Shown one piece after another: positions 8,198-16,738 of a stretch of DNA of 38,570 bases. Within the stretch, counting starts at the first letter, position 1. Each line of letters starts with the position of its first letter. Origin of the DNA: an uncultured Saccharophagus sp. (lineage in GTDB: Bacteria; Pseudomonadota; Gammaproteobacteria; Pseudomonadales; Cellvibrionaceae); contig CAKZUG010000046.1 in NCBI GenBank assembly GCA_937920545.1, positions 1-38,570 of the forward strand, in the 5' to 3' direction. The translations under genes and the position numbers were made by a program. The notes beneath the pieces are model-generated. The model was given only the letters and a program-made list of their open reading frames with translations, was not told the origin of the DNA and ran no database searches.

Positions 8198-9886
8198 ATG
8201 TTAAGTGTTGAACAGGTTTTAGAAAAGCAGTATCCGCGTTTTTCGGCTCAACCGAATATTATCAAAAAGCCAACATTGGCATTTATGAAGCGCCTTATGC
8301 GCGAAACAGATATCAATGACTTTCTCTTTAGCAACCAAGATGCTATTGGCCTTGATTTTATTGATCGCGTATTTGCTTACTTTAATTTCTCATACCACAC
8401 CAATGCACAAGACAAAACTCGTATTCCTACTTCGGGACGTGTCGTTATTTTTGCAAACCACCCAATGGGTGCGCTCGACAGCCTTGTATTAATTAAACTT
8501 GTGAGTGAGAGACGCCGCGATATAAAAATTGTCTCGAACAATATTGTGGAAAACTTTAGCGCACTCAAAAACTATGCATTAGCGCTTGATAACAATATAG
8601 ACAGCACTATTGAGCAAGCGCTAACACAAGAACAAGCTGTGATTATTTTCCCTGCAGAAGATGTCTCACGCGTGCGACCAACCGGTGTAAAAGATACTTT
8701 TTGGCGAGCCAGCTTTTTAAAAGCCGCAAAAAAGGCGAAAGCTCCACTGCTACCTGTTCGTATTCACGCAAAAAACTCACTATTATTTTACAGTGCGAGT
8801 ATGCTTTTTAAACCATTTGGCAATGCCATGTTAGCAAGAGAGATGTTTAAAAAACATTCATGTAAAATAGCTATCAGCATTGGCGAGATCATTCCCACAC
8901 ACGGCGTAGATACGGACCACCTACATAACCGCACAGTGATCAAACGACTTAAAAAACATTTATATCGCCTTGGAGGCAAAAAATCCGACGTGTTCCAAAC
9001 TGAAAAGCCCATTGCGGCACCCGAATCAAAAGCCACGCTTCAGCACGAGCTAGATCAAGCAAAGCTACTAGGTGAGACACGCGACAACAACAGCATCTAT
9101 TTGTTTGATTATAAAGAAGAGTGCGCCGTACTACGCGAGATTGGCCGCCTTCGCGAAATTGCTTTTCGTAAAGTGGGTGAAGGCACGGGGCAGTCTCGTG
9201 ACCTAGACGCTTTTGATCAACATTATCGCCACCTTATTTTATGGGATAAAGCCAAGCAAACCATTGCGGGCTCATACCGTTTAGGCGAAGGCAAACAGCT
9301 GTTAAACACACAAGGCGAAACGGGCTTTTACACCAGCACATTATACAAATTTCAGCCAGAGCTAAAACCTTACCTAGAACAAGGCCTAGAACTTGGCCGT
9401 AGTTTTGTTAACCCAGATTACTGGGGCAAAGCCAGCTTAGATTATTTATGGCAAGGTTTAGGAACGTATCTTGCGCAAAACGAAAACATCCGTTATTTAA
9501 TTGGCCCAGTGAGTATGAGTGCGCATTACCCGCGCAGCTTAATGGATGAACTGGTGTATTTTTATACGCGCTACTACTCACACGAAAAAACACTCGTGAA
9601 AGCACGCTTTCCCTACCAATTAACCGACGATAAAATGCGTCATTTTGATACTCAATTTGAAAACAAAAACAAAGACGATGCATTTAAATTTATGCAGCAA
9701 AACTTTATTGCACTCGGGCATAAACTACCCGTGCTTTACAAGCAATATTCGGCTTTGTTTGAAGAAGGCGGATTTAAAACATTGGTCTTTAGTGTCGACC
9801 CTGATTTTGGCGATTGCCTAGATGGGTTATGCATGTGCGATTTAGCAAAAATAAAAGACAATAAACGCAAACGCTATATTGGATAA
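8198..9886 (+). CDS. Two-domain acyltransferase (PlsC-like plus OlsB/GNAT-like), possible ornithine lipid synthase OlsF-type
   Basis: The N-terminal half (about 1-245) is a lysophospholipid-acyltransferase-like domain with NHPMGALD (His88), FPAEDVSR and PLLPVRIHAKNS. The C-terminal half (about 275-480) resembles OlsB/hemolysin-type N-acyltransferases, with REIAFRKVGEGTGQSRDLDAF trimmed here to its core REIAFRKVGEG, then IAGSYRLG and LELGRSFV. Single proteins with both domains (OlsF in Serratia and relatives) make ornithine lipid from ornithine and two acyl groups, so phosphorus-free membrane lipid synthesis is a reasonable inference, not proven. A Cys-rich tail (CLDGLCMCDL) closes the protein. 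The ATG at 8198 has TAAGGG 7 nt upstream and is preferred to the GTG at 8180. Product 562 residues. Confidence 0.8.
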   Translation: MLSVEQVLEKQYPRFSAQPNIIKKPTLAFMKRLMRETDINDFLFSNQDAIGLDFIDRVFAYFNFSYHTNAQDKTRIPTSGRVVIFANHPMGALDSLVLIKLVSERRRDIKIVSNNIVENFSALKNYALALDNNIDSTIEQALTQEQAVIIFPAEDVSRVRPTGVKDTFWRASFLKAAKKAKAPLLPVRIHAKNSLLFYSASMLFKPFGNAMLAREMFKKHSCKIAISIGEIIPTHGVDTDHLHNRTVIKRLKKHLYRLGGKKSDVFQTEKPIAAPESKATLQHELDQAKLLGETRDNNSIYLFDYKEECAVLREIGRLREIAFRKVGEGTGQSRDLDAFDQHYRHLILWDKAKQTIAGSYRLGEGKQLLNTQGETGFYTSTLYKFQPELKPYLEQGLELGRSFVNPDYWGKASLDYLWQGLGTYLAQNENIRYLIGPVSMSAHYPRSLMDELVYFYTRYYSHEKTLVKARFPYQLTDDKMRHFDTQFENKNKDDAFKFMQQNFIALGHKLPVLYKQYSALFEEGGFKTLVFSVDPDFGDCLDGLCMCDLAKIKDNKRKRYIG

Positions 9887-9915
9887 CTATTAGCATGAAG
9901 CACGCGGTTCAAAAT

Positions 9916-9948
9916 AGCCCTGATTAAAACATAACAATAATCAGGGCT
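9916..9948. terminator. Hairpin downstream of the acyltransferase gene
   Basis: A perfect 10-bp stem AGCCCTGATT / AATCAGGGCT with a 13-nt loop lies 30 nt after the stop codon. It lacks a continuous T tract (CTCTGATG follows), so it may be a weak or factor-assisted terminator. The rest of 9887-10090 shows no gene. Confidence 0.5.
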
Positions 9949-10090
9949 CTCTGATGCCTTTACATTGAAAAGCACACATCACACTAAAACATACTCTTTT
10001 TTTGTATGAGCCTTTAAGTTGAAATATCGCCACCATAATTTACCAGCTGAAGCGCAGATAAAGGTAACCATATTGGTGGATTTATTACAC

Positions 10091-10747
10091 CTATTCACTG
10101 AGTTCAACGCGATAGTCTATAAATAGATTAACCTGCTTGTCGTTTTTTTGCCTAACTATAACGGGGTTTTCTAACCCTGAAATAGATACTTGATAACCTT
10201 CACCTAAAGCCGCTTTAGTATTTGCAACCTCTTCTTTAACAAGGGCAAGTAATTGGTAACGATATTTATTTGGTGAGCTTATTGCAAGAGAGGTATTACC
10301 AAGCCTGAGCGAAGTATCTTCTGGTTTTTTAATGCGATCAATAAAGCTGTATATCTCTTGTGTAGCCGTATAAACACTCTTTCCGCTGTCAAGCTTAGCA
10401 AGTAAATAAAAGTTAGAGCCAGAACTTCTACTATAGGATTTAGAAATAGAAAAAGATGATTTTTGACTTGGTGAGAGCGAAATCACTCCTTGCTGGAATT
10501 TAATATTAGCGTTTGTGGCGGCAACATCACTTATTGATGATTGAAGCTTGCTTATAAGTTTTGCTCTTTCAGATGGGTATTTAGCATCGCTCGATAAGGT
10601 TACTGACATTGCTACGTATTCAGCGTCAACATCAACAGAACTATTTACCGGAGTATTCCCTGCCCCGCGTGCAATAACTATTGCCAAAAATTCTGCATGA
10701 GAACTAATTGATAAAATCAACAATGTAACTGTTACTAAATTTTTCAT
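10091..10747 (-). CDS. Secreted protein, possibly SIMPL-domain (DUF541) like
   Basis: The 218-residue product begins with a clear signal peptide (MKNLVTVTLLILSISSHA, cleavage near residue 18). The remainder alternates short beta strands and helices: a VAMSVTLSS strand, a helix with KLISKLQSSISDV, and a late NTKAALGEGYQVSISGLENP segment. This recalls periplasmic SIMPL proteins, in which a helix of Ala/Lys residues precedes a G-x-x-V-x-I strand. The match is only by eye, and the function is unknown. The ATG at 10747 has GGAGA six nucleotides upstream, so it is preferred to the longer frame starting with TTG at 10801. The gene lies directly downstream of the truncated toxin/immunity remnant and is richer in AT than the housekeeping neighbours. 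Confidence 0.6.
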   Translation of the reverse strand: MKNLVTVTLLILSISSHAEFLAIVIARGAGNTPVNSSVDVDAEYVAMSVTLSSDAKYPSERAKLISKLQSSISDVAATNANIKFQQGVISLSPSQKSSFSISKSYSRSSGSNFYLLAKLDSGKSVYTATQEIYSFIDRIKKPEDTSLRLGNTSLAISSPNKYRYQLLALVKEEVANTKAALGEGYQVSISGLENPVIVRQKNDKQVNLFIDYRVELSE

Positions 10748-10831
10748 ATGGTCTCCATAAGGGTGTAATAGGCTGCAGAAAATTAGCCTTAGTAATCTCA
10801 AAAACTGCTGATGAGTTATTTCACCTTGAAT

Positions 10832-10900
10832 TCAAGAATACTTAATAACCCACTCAGGGTCATTTATTTTTACCTTTCTCAAATCATAATATTCACTCAT
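10832..10900 (-). pseudogene. 22-codon stub, possible start of a truncated immunity gene
   Basis: Ten nucleotides after the stop of the toxin-like fragment, an ATG at 10900 opens a frame beginning MSEYYDLRKVKINDPEWVIKYS and ending at TGA (10834-10832). The position directly behind a toxin C-terminus is where CDI or Rhs immunity genes begin, and the polar/aromatic start resembles many of them. Beyond the TGA the frame runs into the leader of the SIMPL-like gene, so only the 5' end would remain. A chance short ORF is possible. Confidence 0.4.
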
Positions 10901-10910
10901 TACAGCACCT

Positions 10911-11339
10911 TTACCTTGGATGTACATTATCAATAAAAACATTTCCTAGATCATCTACATTGATGTACGACCTAAAATCAATTCCGTTATAACTAGAGTT
11001 GTATTGGCGTTGTCCAGTTTCTTGAAAAACTTTAACTGCCGAATCAAATCCAGATGAAGAGGATTTTTGCCCATATTCAAGCATTTGTGCATCTGAATAA
11101 ACTGCTGGATCATATACAGTTTTAACTTGAGTTTTTTTGTAGTGAGTAATTTCTCCAGGATTTTGAGGGTGGTAAGCTGGTACTTGGTATTTAATCTCTG
11201 TTATCCCATTTGCAATCTGAGTTTCAGGTCCAATTTTTACATTATGAGACCTTGTTACTCGTTCCCATGCTCTGCGTAGGAATGCATACTGGCTACCAAC
11301 GCTTTTTCTTACACACCAAAAAAATTGTGTTATGGCAGA
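10911..11339 (-). pseudogene. C-terminal toxin-domain fragment of a CdiA/polymorphic-toxin-type protein
   Basis: This frame is open for 142 codons between tandem stops (11345-11340) and a TAA at 10911, with no usable start before an internal Met at codon 86. The translation has features I associate with CdiA-type C-terminal toxin domains: QYAFLRRAWERVTRSHN, ANGITEIKYQVPAYHPQNPG, KTQVKTVYDPAVYSDAQML, a YGQKSSSSGFDSA helix, and the ending FRSYINVDDLGNVFIDNVHP. In such proteins this domain is delivered by a huge N-terminal secretion/filament region, which is absent here. The fragment is therefore an orphan or decayed module. Codon use (AGA, AGG and GGA common) differs from nearby housekeeping genes, fitting horizontal origin. 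Which nuclease class it belongs to cannot be decided by eye. Confidence 0.6.
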
Positions 11340-11388
11340 TTATTATGCGCATTGATGTTGGTTAGATTACCATATTTATTTAGGACGG

Positions 11389-11405
11389 CGAGCAAGCGTA
11401 GCTCG
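11389..11405. repeat. Short imperfect palindrome near the REP-like element
   Basis: CGAGC-7 nt-GCTCG forms a 5-bp inverted repeat within a GC-rich patch in the otherwise AT-rich 11340-11520 stretch. It may be a second, diverged repeat unit. Evidence is weak. Confidence 0.3.
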
Positions 11406-11482
11406 TACCCACTCTCGTGACATGTCTTACTCTTGACCATTACTTATTATTTATTAACAGCCGATGTGTTAGGCAGGCTATG

Positions 11483-11507
11483 CATTCCCACGCGGAGCGT
11501 GGGAATG
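11483..11507. repeat. REP-like palindrome
   Basis: A perfect 11-bp inverted repeat CATTCCCACGC-GGA-GCGTGGGAATG forms a 3-nt-loop hairpin just downstream of smrA. Palindromes with this TTCCCACGC core recur in many proteobacterial genomes as REP elements mobilised by RAYT (Y1) transposases. No T tract follows on either strand, so it is not a classical terminator, though it could protect or end the smrA transcript. No RAYT gene is in the window. Confidence 0.7.
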
Positions 11508-11524
11508 AGTAAAAAACGCAGATC

Positions 11525-12085
11525 TTACGTATTTTGCAATCGCGTTTGACGCTTTTTATGGGCGCTTTTTTTAATTAATATGTATGTGGCACCCACGCCA
11601 CCATGTTGTTTTTGCGCGCTGTGAAAAGCCAATATCTCGTCCATTTGTGGTAGCCAGTAGGCAACACAACTTTTTAATAATGCGGGTTGCTCACGGCCAA
11701 TGCCTTTGCCGTGCGTAATAATGGCTGCGCGCACATCATGGGCGAGGCAATCTTGCACAAATTGATAGACAGATATGCGCGCCTGCTCCACCGTCATGCG
11801 ATGCAAATCGAGGCGGGCATCTGTTGTGTATTTACCTAAACGTAAATTTTTATACACGCCATGCTGTACACCTGGGCGCATAAACGCCAGTTCGTCTAAC
11901 GGGTTAAGCATCTCCACGGGCGAGCTTGATAGCGGGTCTAAATCTGATTCTGATAGCGCGCTGGCCGCTAAGCGGCGAGGTGCCTTATCAAAAAGAATGG
12001 GGTCTTTGCGCAACGCGACACGTGCTGCGGTTTTTTTGGGCACAACATCATCGCCCACCATACTTAAAAAATCATCATTAGACAT
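11525..12085 (-). CDS. smrA: Smr-domain endonuclease SmrA-like (YdaL family)
   Basis: Smr proteins act as nucleases on DNA or on mRNA at stalled ribosomes. The 186-residue product matches the layout of E. coli SmrA (YdaL, 187 residues): a charged N-terminal arm, FMRPGVQHGVYKNLRLGKY (about 70-88), then the Smr fold with LDLHRMTVEQAR, IITHGKG and HGGVGATYIL. LDLH is the canonical motif, whereas E. coli YdaL has a variant there. A good AAAGGTGAG ribosome binding site precedes the ATG. It lies 13 nt after ppnN and is probably cotranscribed with it. The choice of SmrA over SmrB rests on the QHG..LR.GKY segment. Confidence 0.85.
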   Translation of the reverse strand: MSNDDFLSMVGDDVVPKKTAARVALRKDPILFDKAPRRLAASALSESDLDPLSSSPVEMLNPLDELAFMRPGVQHGVYKNLRLGKYTTDARLDLHRMTVEQARISVYQFVQDCLAHDVRAAIITHGKGIGREQPALLKSCVAYWLPQMDEILAFHSAQKQHGGVGATYILIKKSAHKKRQTRLQNT

Positions 12086-12098
12086 AACTCACCTTTCT

Positions 12099-13463
12099 CT
12101 ACAACACTAACTCATAACAAGGAATATATTCACGCGTGGGTATTTTCATACGTTTTTGATCGACAAAACTTCTTAATAGCGCATCAAGTGGCGCCATAAT
12201 ACTTTTATCGCCGTGAATTTTATAGGGGCCATGCTGCGCAACAATTTTAATACCGTTCTCTTTGACGTTACCATCTACGATCCCCGAAAAAGCTTTACGT
12301 AAGTTTGACGCCAATATATTGATGGGTTGGTCTTTATGCAGCGCTAATTGCGCCATGTTTTCGTGATCTGGCTCAAAGGGGTTTTGCAAATCATCGTCTA
12401 TATGCAGTAACCAATTAAAGTAATAGGCGTCTTGATTGGCACGGCGGTATTCCCATACACGTTGGGTATCGGCCTTCATTTGTTGGGCAACCGCTTGCGG
12501 GTCGTCGATAATAATGGTGTATTTATCCTGCGCCTCTTTGCCTAATGTTGTACCAATAAAGGCGTCTATTTGCTCAAAATACTCTTTTGACTCTTTAGGT
12601 CCTGTAAAAATCAGGGGCATTGGCATATCGGCATTTTTGGGGTGCAATAATATACCTAAAATATATAAGATCTCTTCCGCCGTGCCTGCGCCACCCGGGA
12701 ACACGATAATACCGTGGCTTGAGCGGACAAATGCCTCTAAACGCTTTTCGATATCGGGTAATATAATGAGTTGGTTCACAATGGGGTTAGGGGATTCTGC
12801 CGCGATAATCCCCGGCTCGGTAATACCAATATAGCGGCCACGTTGATGTTGTTTCGCATGCGCAATTGCAGCGCCTTTCATGGGGCCTTTCATAGCACCT
12901 GGGCCGCAGCCAGTACAAATATCTAAACCGCGTAAGCCTAATTCATAGCCGACTTTTTTGGTGTATTTGTATTCGATTTCATTAATAGAATGCCCGCCCC
13001 AGCACACCACAATACTGTTTTGGCAATCGACATTTAACAATCCCGCATTACGTAACGTGTGAAAGACCGCATTGGTAATGCCCATACTGGTGCTTGTATC
13101 AATAGCGGTATTATTGGATAACTCGTTATTAATATAAATAATATCGCGCAGCGCAGCAAAAACATGGCTTTTGATACCCCGCATGACCTCGCCATCAACT
13201 AATGCCGATGCGGGTGCATTATCAATTTCGAGTTTGATACCGCGCTCTTGCTGCACCACGCGAATATCAAAATCGGCGTAGGCGTCTAGCACTTCAGAAA
13301 CCGTATCGGTATCTGACCCTGTATTTAATACCGCCAAAGCGCACTTGCGAAACGTCTCATACACATGGGTATTGGTCTTATCAATTAACTGCATGACCTC
13401 AAGCTGAGACAGCACATTCATTGTGCGATCGGGCGTCAGTTTTATTTTTGTTGTATCTACCAT
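12099..13463 (-). CDS. ppnN: Pyrimidine/purine nucleotide 5'-monophosphate nucleosidase
   Basis: PpnN (YgdH) cleaves nucleoside monophosphates to base and ribose 5-phosphate and is activated by (p)ppGpp in E. coli. The 454-residue length equals that of E. coli PpnN. The LOG-type core shows GCGPGAMKGPMKGA and the PGGAGTAEE motif that binds the phosphoribosyl group, and the extra N-terminal domain is present (about 1-140). AAGGAAAATTC precedes the ATG at a normal distance. smrA follows after 13 nt. Confidence 0.95.
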   Translation of the reverse strand: MVDTTKIKLTPDRTMNVLSQLEVMQLIDKTNTHVYETFRKCALAVLNTGSDTDTVSEVLDAYADFDIRVVQQERGIKLEIDNAPASALVDGEVMRGIKSHVFAALRDIIYINNELSNNTAIDTSTSMGITNAVFHTLRNAGLLNVDCQNSIVVCWGGHSINEIEYKYTKKVGYELGLRGLDICTGCGPGAMKGPMKGAAIAHAKQHQRGRYIGITEPGIIAAESPNPIVNQLIILPDIEKRLEAFVRSSHGIIVFPGGAGTAEEILYILGILLHPKNADMPMPLIFTGPKESKEYFEQIDAFIGTTLGKEAQDKYTIIIDDPQAVAQQMKADTQRVWEYRRANQDAYYFNWLLHIDDDLQNPFEPDHENMAQLALHKDQPINILASNLRKAFSGIVDGNVKENGIKIVAQHGPYKIHGDKSIMAPLDALLRSFVDQKRMKIPTREYIPCYELVL

Positions 13464-13722
13464 TGAATTTTCCTTAAATAAATAGATGTCGCTACTTATG
13501 ACAAACTAAGACAACAATGTATTAAAAATAATACGCGTGTTTGATTAAAAACGTGTTGCTTGATTATAGCAAACAGGAGAACGGCTCGTTGTGACTGGAA
13601 TAAAGCGATTTCTGACGGTACACCATAAGTACATACGCCGAAATAACCTCTAAATTGTGTTATTTGACGTAAGGCTTGTATGCAATAGACATATGATAAC
13701 TAAAAGCAAGGCAGAAAATAAA
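13464..13722. other. Intergenic region between ppnN and the slyD terminator
   Basis: About 260 AT-rich nucleotides upstream of ppnN. It should carry the ppnN promoter, but no convincing -35/-10 pair stands out. No ORF, tRNA or strong hairpin is seen. Confidence 0.6.
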
Positions 13723-13760
13723 ACAAAAAAAACCCCCGGCTTTATAACAAGTAGGGGGTT
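13723..13760 (-). terminator. Rho-independent terminator of slyD
   Basis: On the minus strand AACCCCC and GGGGGTT pair around a 16-nt loop, followed by eight T residues and a T-rich stretch. It starts 21 nt after the slyD stop codon. Confidence 0.88.
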
Positions 13761-13781
13761 ATGTATCATAAAAATAAAAAT

Positions 13782-14246
13782 TTAGTGTACGTGACCGTGC
13801 GAAATTTCTTCTTCTGTGGCATCACGAATTTCGTTTACAGTCACGTCAAAATGTAATGTTTGGCCAGCCAACGCATGGTTACCATCGACGGTAATTTCTT
13901 CACCTTCGATTTTAGTCACAACAACATACTGCGTGCCGCCGCTTTCAGTTTGTGCTTGAAACTCCATGCCTTCTTCGATGTTTTCGATACCCGCAAACGA
14001 TGCGCGTGGCATAGTTTGTACTAGCTCAGCGATCACCTCACCGTAGCCATCTTTTGGCTCGATGGTGACTTGTTTTTGATCACCAGCATCTAAACCCTCT
14101 AGGGCGTTTTCTAAACCGGGAATAATATTACCCGCACCGTGCAAATACGTTAACGGCTCTTCACCTTCTGAACTGTCGATGGTTTTGCCTGCATCGTCTT
14201 TTAAGGTGTAATGAATAGAAACCACGTTATTTTGTGAAATAGTCAA
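13782..14246 (-). CDS. slyD: FKBP-type peptidyl-prolyl isomerase, SlyD-like
   Basis: SlyD-like proteins are cytosolic prolyl isomerases with a chaperone 'insert-in-flap' domain and often a metal-binding tail. The 154-residue product has VVSIHYTLKDDAGKTIDSS, the FKBP loop LTYLHGAGNIIPGLENAL, an insert domain (about 70-125) with DGYGE and GNHALAGQTLHFDVTV, and a short His tail (HGHVH). The tail is much shorter than the His/Cys-rich one in E. coli SlyD, so metal handling for hydrogenase assembly is less likely. The start is TTG (14246-14244), supported by AGGAG seven nucleotides upstream; there is no in-frame ATG alternative. Confidence 0.92.
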   Translation of the reverse strand: MTISQNNVVSIHYTLKDDAGKTIDSSEGEEPLTYLHGAGNIIPGLENALEGLDAGDQKQVTIEPKDGYGEVIAELVQTMPRASFAGIENIEEGMEFQAQTESGGTQYVVVTKIEGEEITVDGNHALAGQTLHFDVTVNEIRDATEEEISHGHVH

Positions 14247-14274
14247 AAGTCACTCCTAGCGCTAAGCGCGTTGT

Positions 14275-14302
14275 AAAATAAAGCCTGCGTGTAACAACAG
14301 GC
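14275..14302 (-). terminator. Probable weak terminator downstream of acs
   Basis: On the minus strand GCCTG and CAGGC pair around a 10-nt loop, followed by TTTATTTT. The stem is only 5 bp, so termination may be partial. It lies about 130 nt beyond the acs stop. Confidence 0.45.
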
Positions 14303-14429
14303 AGTCAATCAATTAAAATTTAAATTCAAAAAGCAGCACCGCGCGTTAAAAAATACGCTTTGTAAAACCGTCTAATGCAAAACAAAGCAATTTAAAAACC
14401 AGCAATTAAGAGCTGCGCTCTAGCCATTA

Positions 14430-16367
14430 TTAGTTGGTAGCTGTTCTGTTTTTGATCAGCTGCGCCACCACACTCGGGTCGGCGAGTGTCGATGTATCGC
14501 CTAGGGTATCTAGCTCGTTACTGGCAATTTTACGCAAAATACGGCGCATAATCTTACCAGACCGTGTTTTGGGTAAACCCTGCGCCCATTGTACGGCATC
14601 AAGCTTGGCAATGGGGCCTATCTCTTGTGTACACAGTGCATTAAGCTCTGGAATAATACCGGCGCTTTCTTTGACGCCTTGCATTAAGGTAATAAACGCA
14701 TATACGCCCTGCCCTTTGAGCGGGTGATCATACCCGACAACGGCCGCCTCGGCGACACTCTCATGTAACACAAGCGCACTTTCTATTTCGGCGGTACCTA
14801 AACGGTGGCCCGAGACATTAAGCACGTCATCCACTCGCCCGGTTATCCAATAGTATCCATCGCTGTCGCGGCGGGCGCCATCGCCCGTAAAGTAATAACC
14901 TTTATAGGTTGAGAAATACGTCTGATAAAAACGATCATGATCGCCATAAATGGTACGTATTTGGCTTGGCCAACTCGATTTAATAGCCAAGCTCCCCTCG
15001 CCTTCGCCATTAATTTCTTGGCCTTGCTCATCCAAAATAACGGGAATAACACCAAAAAATGGCAAGGTAGCCGAACCAGGCTTTAACGCAGTGGCACCGG
15101 GTAATGGCGTTAACATGTGCGCGCCCGTTTCGGTTTGCCACCATGTATCCACAATTGGGCAGTTTTTTTGACCAACCACATTATGATACCAATGCCATGC
15201 CTCGGGGTTAATGGGCTCGCCAACGGTGCCTAATAAACGCAGACTTTTTAAGCTGTTTTGCGTTACGTAATCATCGCCCTGCCCCATTAGCGCCCTGATA
15301 ACTGTGGGGGCTGTGTAAAAACTGGCCACATTGTGTTTGTCGCATATTTCCCAAAAACGCGCTGGTGTGGGGTGAGTGGGCACGCCTTCAAACATGACTG
15401 TGGTGGCGCCATTGGCCAGAGGGCCATACAAACTGTAAGAATGGCCGGTAATCCAACCCACATCGGCGGTGCACCAGTACACTTCGCCAGGCTTATAATC
15501 AAACACGAGTTTGTGCGTCATGCTCGCTTGCAACAGATACCCTGCTGTTGTGTGTAGCACGCCTTTTGGTTTGCCTGTTGAACCCGAGGTATACAAAATA
15601 AATAATGGATCTTCACTTTCTTGTGGCTCGGCGGGGCAATGGTTGCTCACGGTTTGGCTGAGTTCATGTGCCCAAACATCTCGTGTTTTATCCCATGCAA
15701 CCGTATTATTGGCATGGCGGCTGACCAATAATGTATGCACATTCGGGCAGCTCGTAAGGGCTTTATCGACGTTGTCTTTTAAGGCCACCAGCTTGCCACC
15801 GCGGTAGCCGCCATCGGCTGTTATGACCACACGACAATCGGCATCTAAGATGCGGTCTTTTAATGCCTCGGGGGAAAAGCCACCAAACACCACGCTATGT
15901 ATGGCACCAATACGGGTGCAAGCCAGCATGACGTAGGCCGCATCTAAGATCATGGGCATGTAAATACACACGCGATCCCCTTTTTTTACGTCACGCGCTT
16001 TTAACATATTGGCAAAACGGCCCACATGCTCATGCAGCTCTCGATACGTCACTTGCTGACTGACGCCCGGCTCATCGCCTTCCCAAATAATCGCGATATG
16101 ATCACCGCGCGCATCTAGGTGACGATCAATACAATTGGTGCTGACGTTAAGTTTACCGCCATCAAACCAGCGCGCATGGCCTGTTGCAAAATCGCTATCA
16201 ACCACACTTGTCCAAGGTGCATCCCATGTTAAATATTGCTTTGCTTGATCTGCCCAGAAAGCCTCTGGATGGTCGACTGAGCGTTGATATTCATCCACAT
16301 ATTGCTTGTGTGTCATATGAGCTTGCTGCGCAAATGTAGGTATGACTGGAAAGCTAGCGTCCGACAT
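14430..16367 (-). CDS. acs: Acetyl-CoA synthetase
   Basis: Acs makes acetyl-CoA from acetate, ATP and CoA through an acetyl-AMP intermediate. The 645-residue product has the P-loop-like [11 protein letters not shown] (from Tyr259), [21 protein letters not shown], and the C-terminal [10 protein letters not shown], whose Lys605 corresponds to the lysine acetylated to switch the enzyme off. The E. coli enzyme has 652 residues. The ATG at 16367 has AAGGAT upstream and is preferred to the ATG at 16394, which lacks a ribosome binding site. It stands alone on the minus strand, divergent from the pst operon. Confidence 0.96.
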   Translation of the reverse strand: MSDASFPVIPTFAQQAHMTHKQYVDEYQRSVDHPEAFWADQAKQYLTWDAPWTSVVDSDFATGHARWFDGGKLNVSTNCIDRHLDARGDHIAIIWEGDEPGVSQQVTYRELHEHVGRFANMLKARDVKKGDRVCIYMPMILDAAYVMLACTRIGAIHSVVFGGFSPEALKDRILDADCRVVITADGGYRGGKLVALKDNVDKALTSCPNVHTLLVSRHANNTVAWDKTRDVWAHELSQTVSNHCPAEPQESEDPLFILYTSGSTGKPKGVLHTTAGYLLQASMTHKLVFDYKPGEVYWCTADVGWITGHSYSLYGPLANGATTVMFEGVPTHPTPARFWEICDKHNVASFYTAPTVIRALMGQGDDYVTQNSLKSLRLLGTVGEPINPEAWHWYHNVVGQKNCPIVDTWWQTETGAHMLTPLPGATALKPGSATLPFFGVIPVILDEQGQEINGEGEGSLAIKSSWPSQIRTIYGDHDRFYQTYFSTYKGYYFTGDGARRDSDGYYWITGRVDDVLNVSGHRLGTAEIESALVLHESVAEAAVVGYDHPLKGQGVYAFITLMQGVKESAGIIPELNALCTQEIGPIAKLDAVQWAQGLPKTRSGKIMRRILRKIASNELDTLGDTSTLADPSVVAQLIKNRTATN

Positions 16368-16738
16368 GCGTGTATCCTTATGGTGTGTGGGCATTTATTA
16401 TTGGCTTACATACTATATGACTCACATAATGCATAACGTGTGTATTATGTAAAACAGCCATCTCCTCACTGTTTATCGTGCCATATTATATTTATGGGTT
16501 AGCCTAAAACGTTGTTATTATGTGGTGTTATGGTATCGCTATTTTGCATGTGCGCTCAAGGGCGATAAGATAAAACCTGCACGAACGCATTAATCCAAAC
16601 AGCCATTCTAAAAAGTTTTATTGCTTCAATCACATTTTCATCTATGTTTTTACTATAAAGTGAACTTAACTACCCCTAGAGCACCTAAAAGGTAATCGCG
16701 TGTACGCCCTATTATTACGTTTTTAAAATGAGACATTT
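16368..16738. other. Divergent regulatory region between acs and pstS
   Basis: About 370 nt that should hold the promoters of acs (minus) and pstSCAB (plus). I see AT-rich stretches and a short inverted repeat CATAAT-13 nt-ATTATG near 16428-16452. No sequence matches a Pho box well enough to be called. No ORF is supported. Confidence 0.55.

Noticed and set aside
10748-10801. Extension of the SIMPL-like protein to a TTG at 10801
   Set aside because: The extension would place residues before the signal peptide, and the ATG at 10747 has a good ribosome binding site.
16600-16738. A Pho-box-like stretch before pstS (CAATCACATTTTCATCTATG)
   Set aside because: Only the first half-site has partial similarity to CTGTCAT; the second half does not match, so no regulatory site is called.
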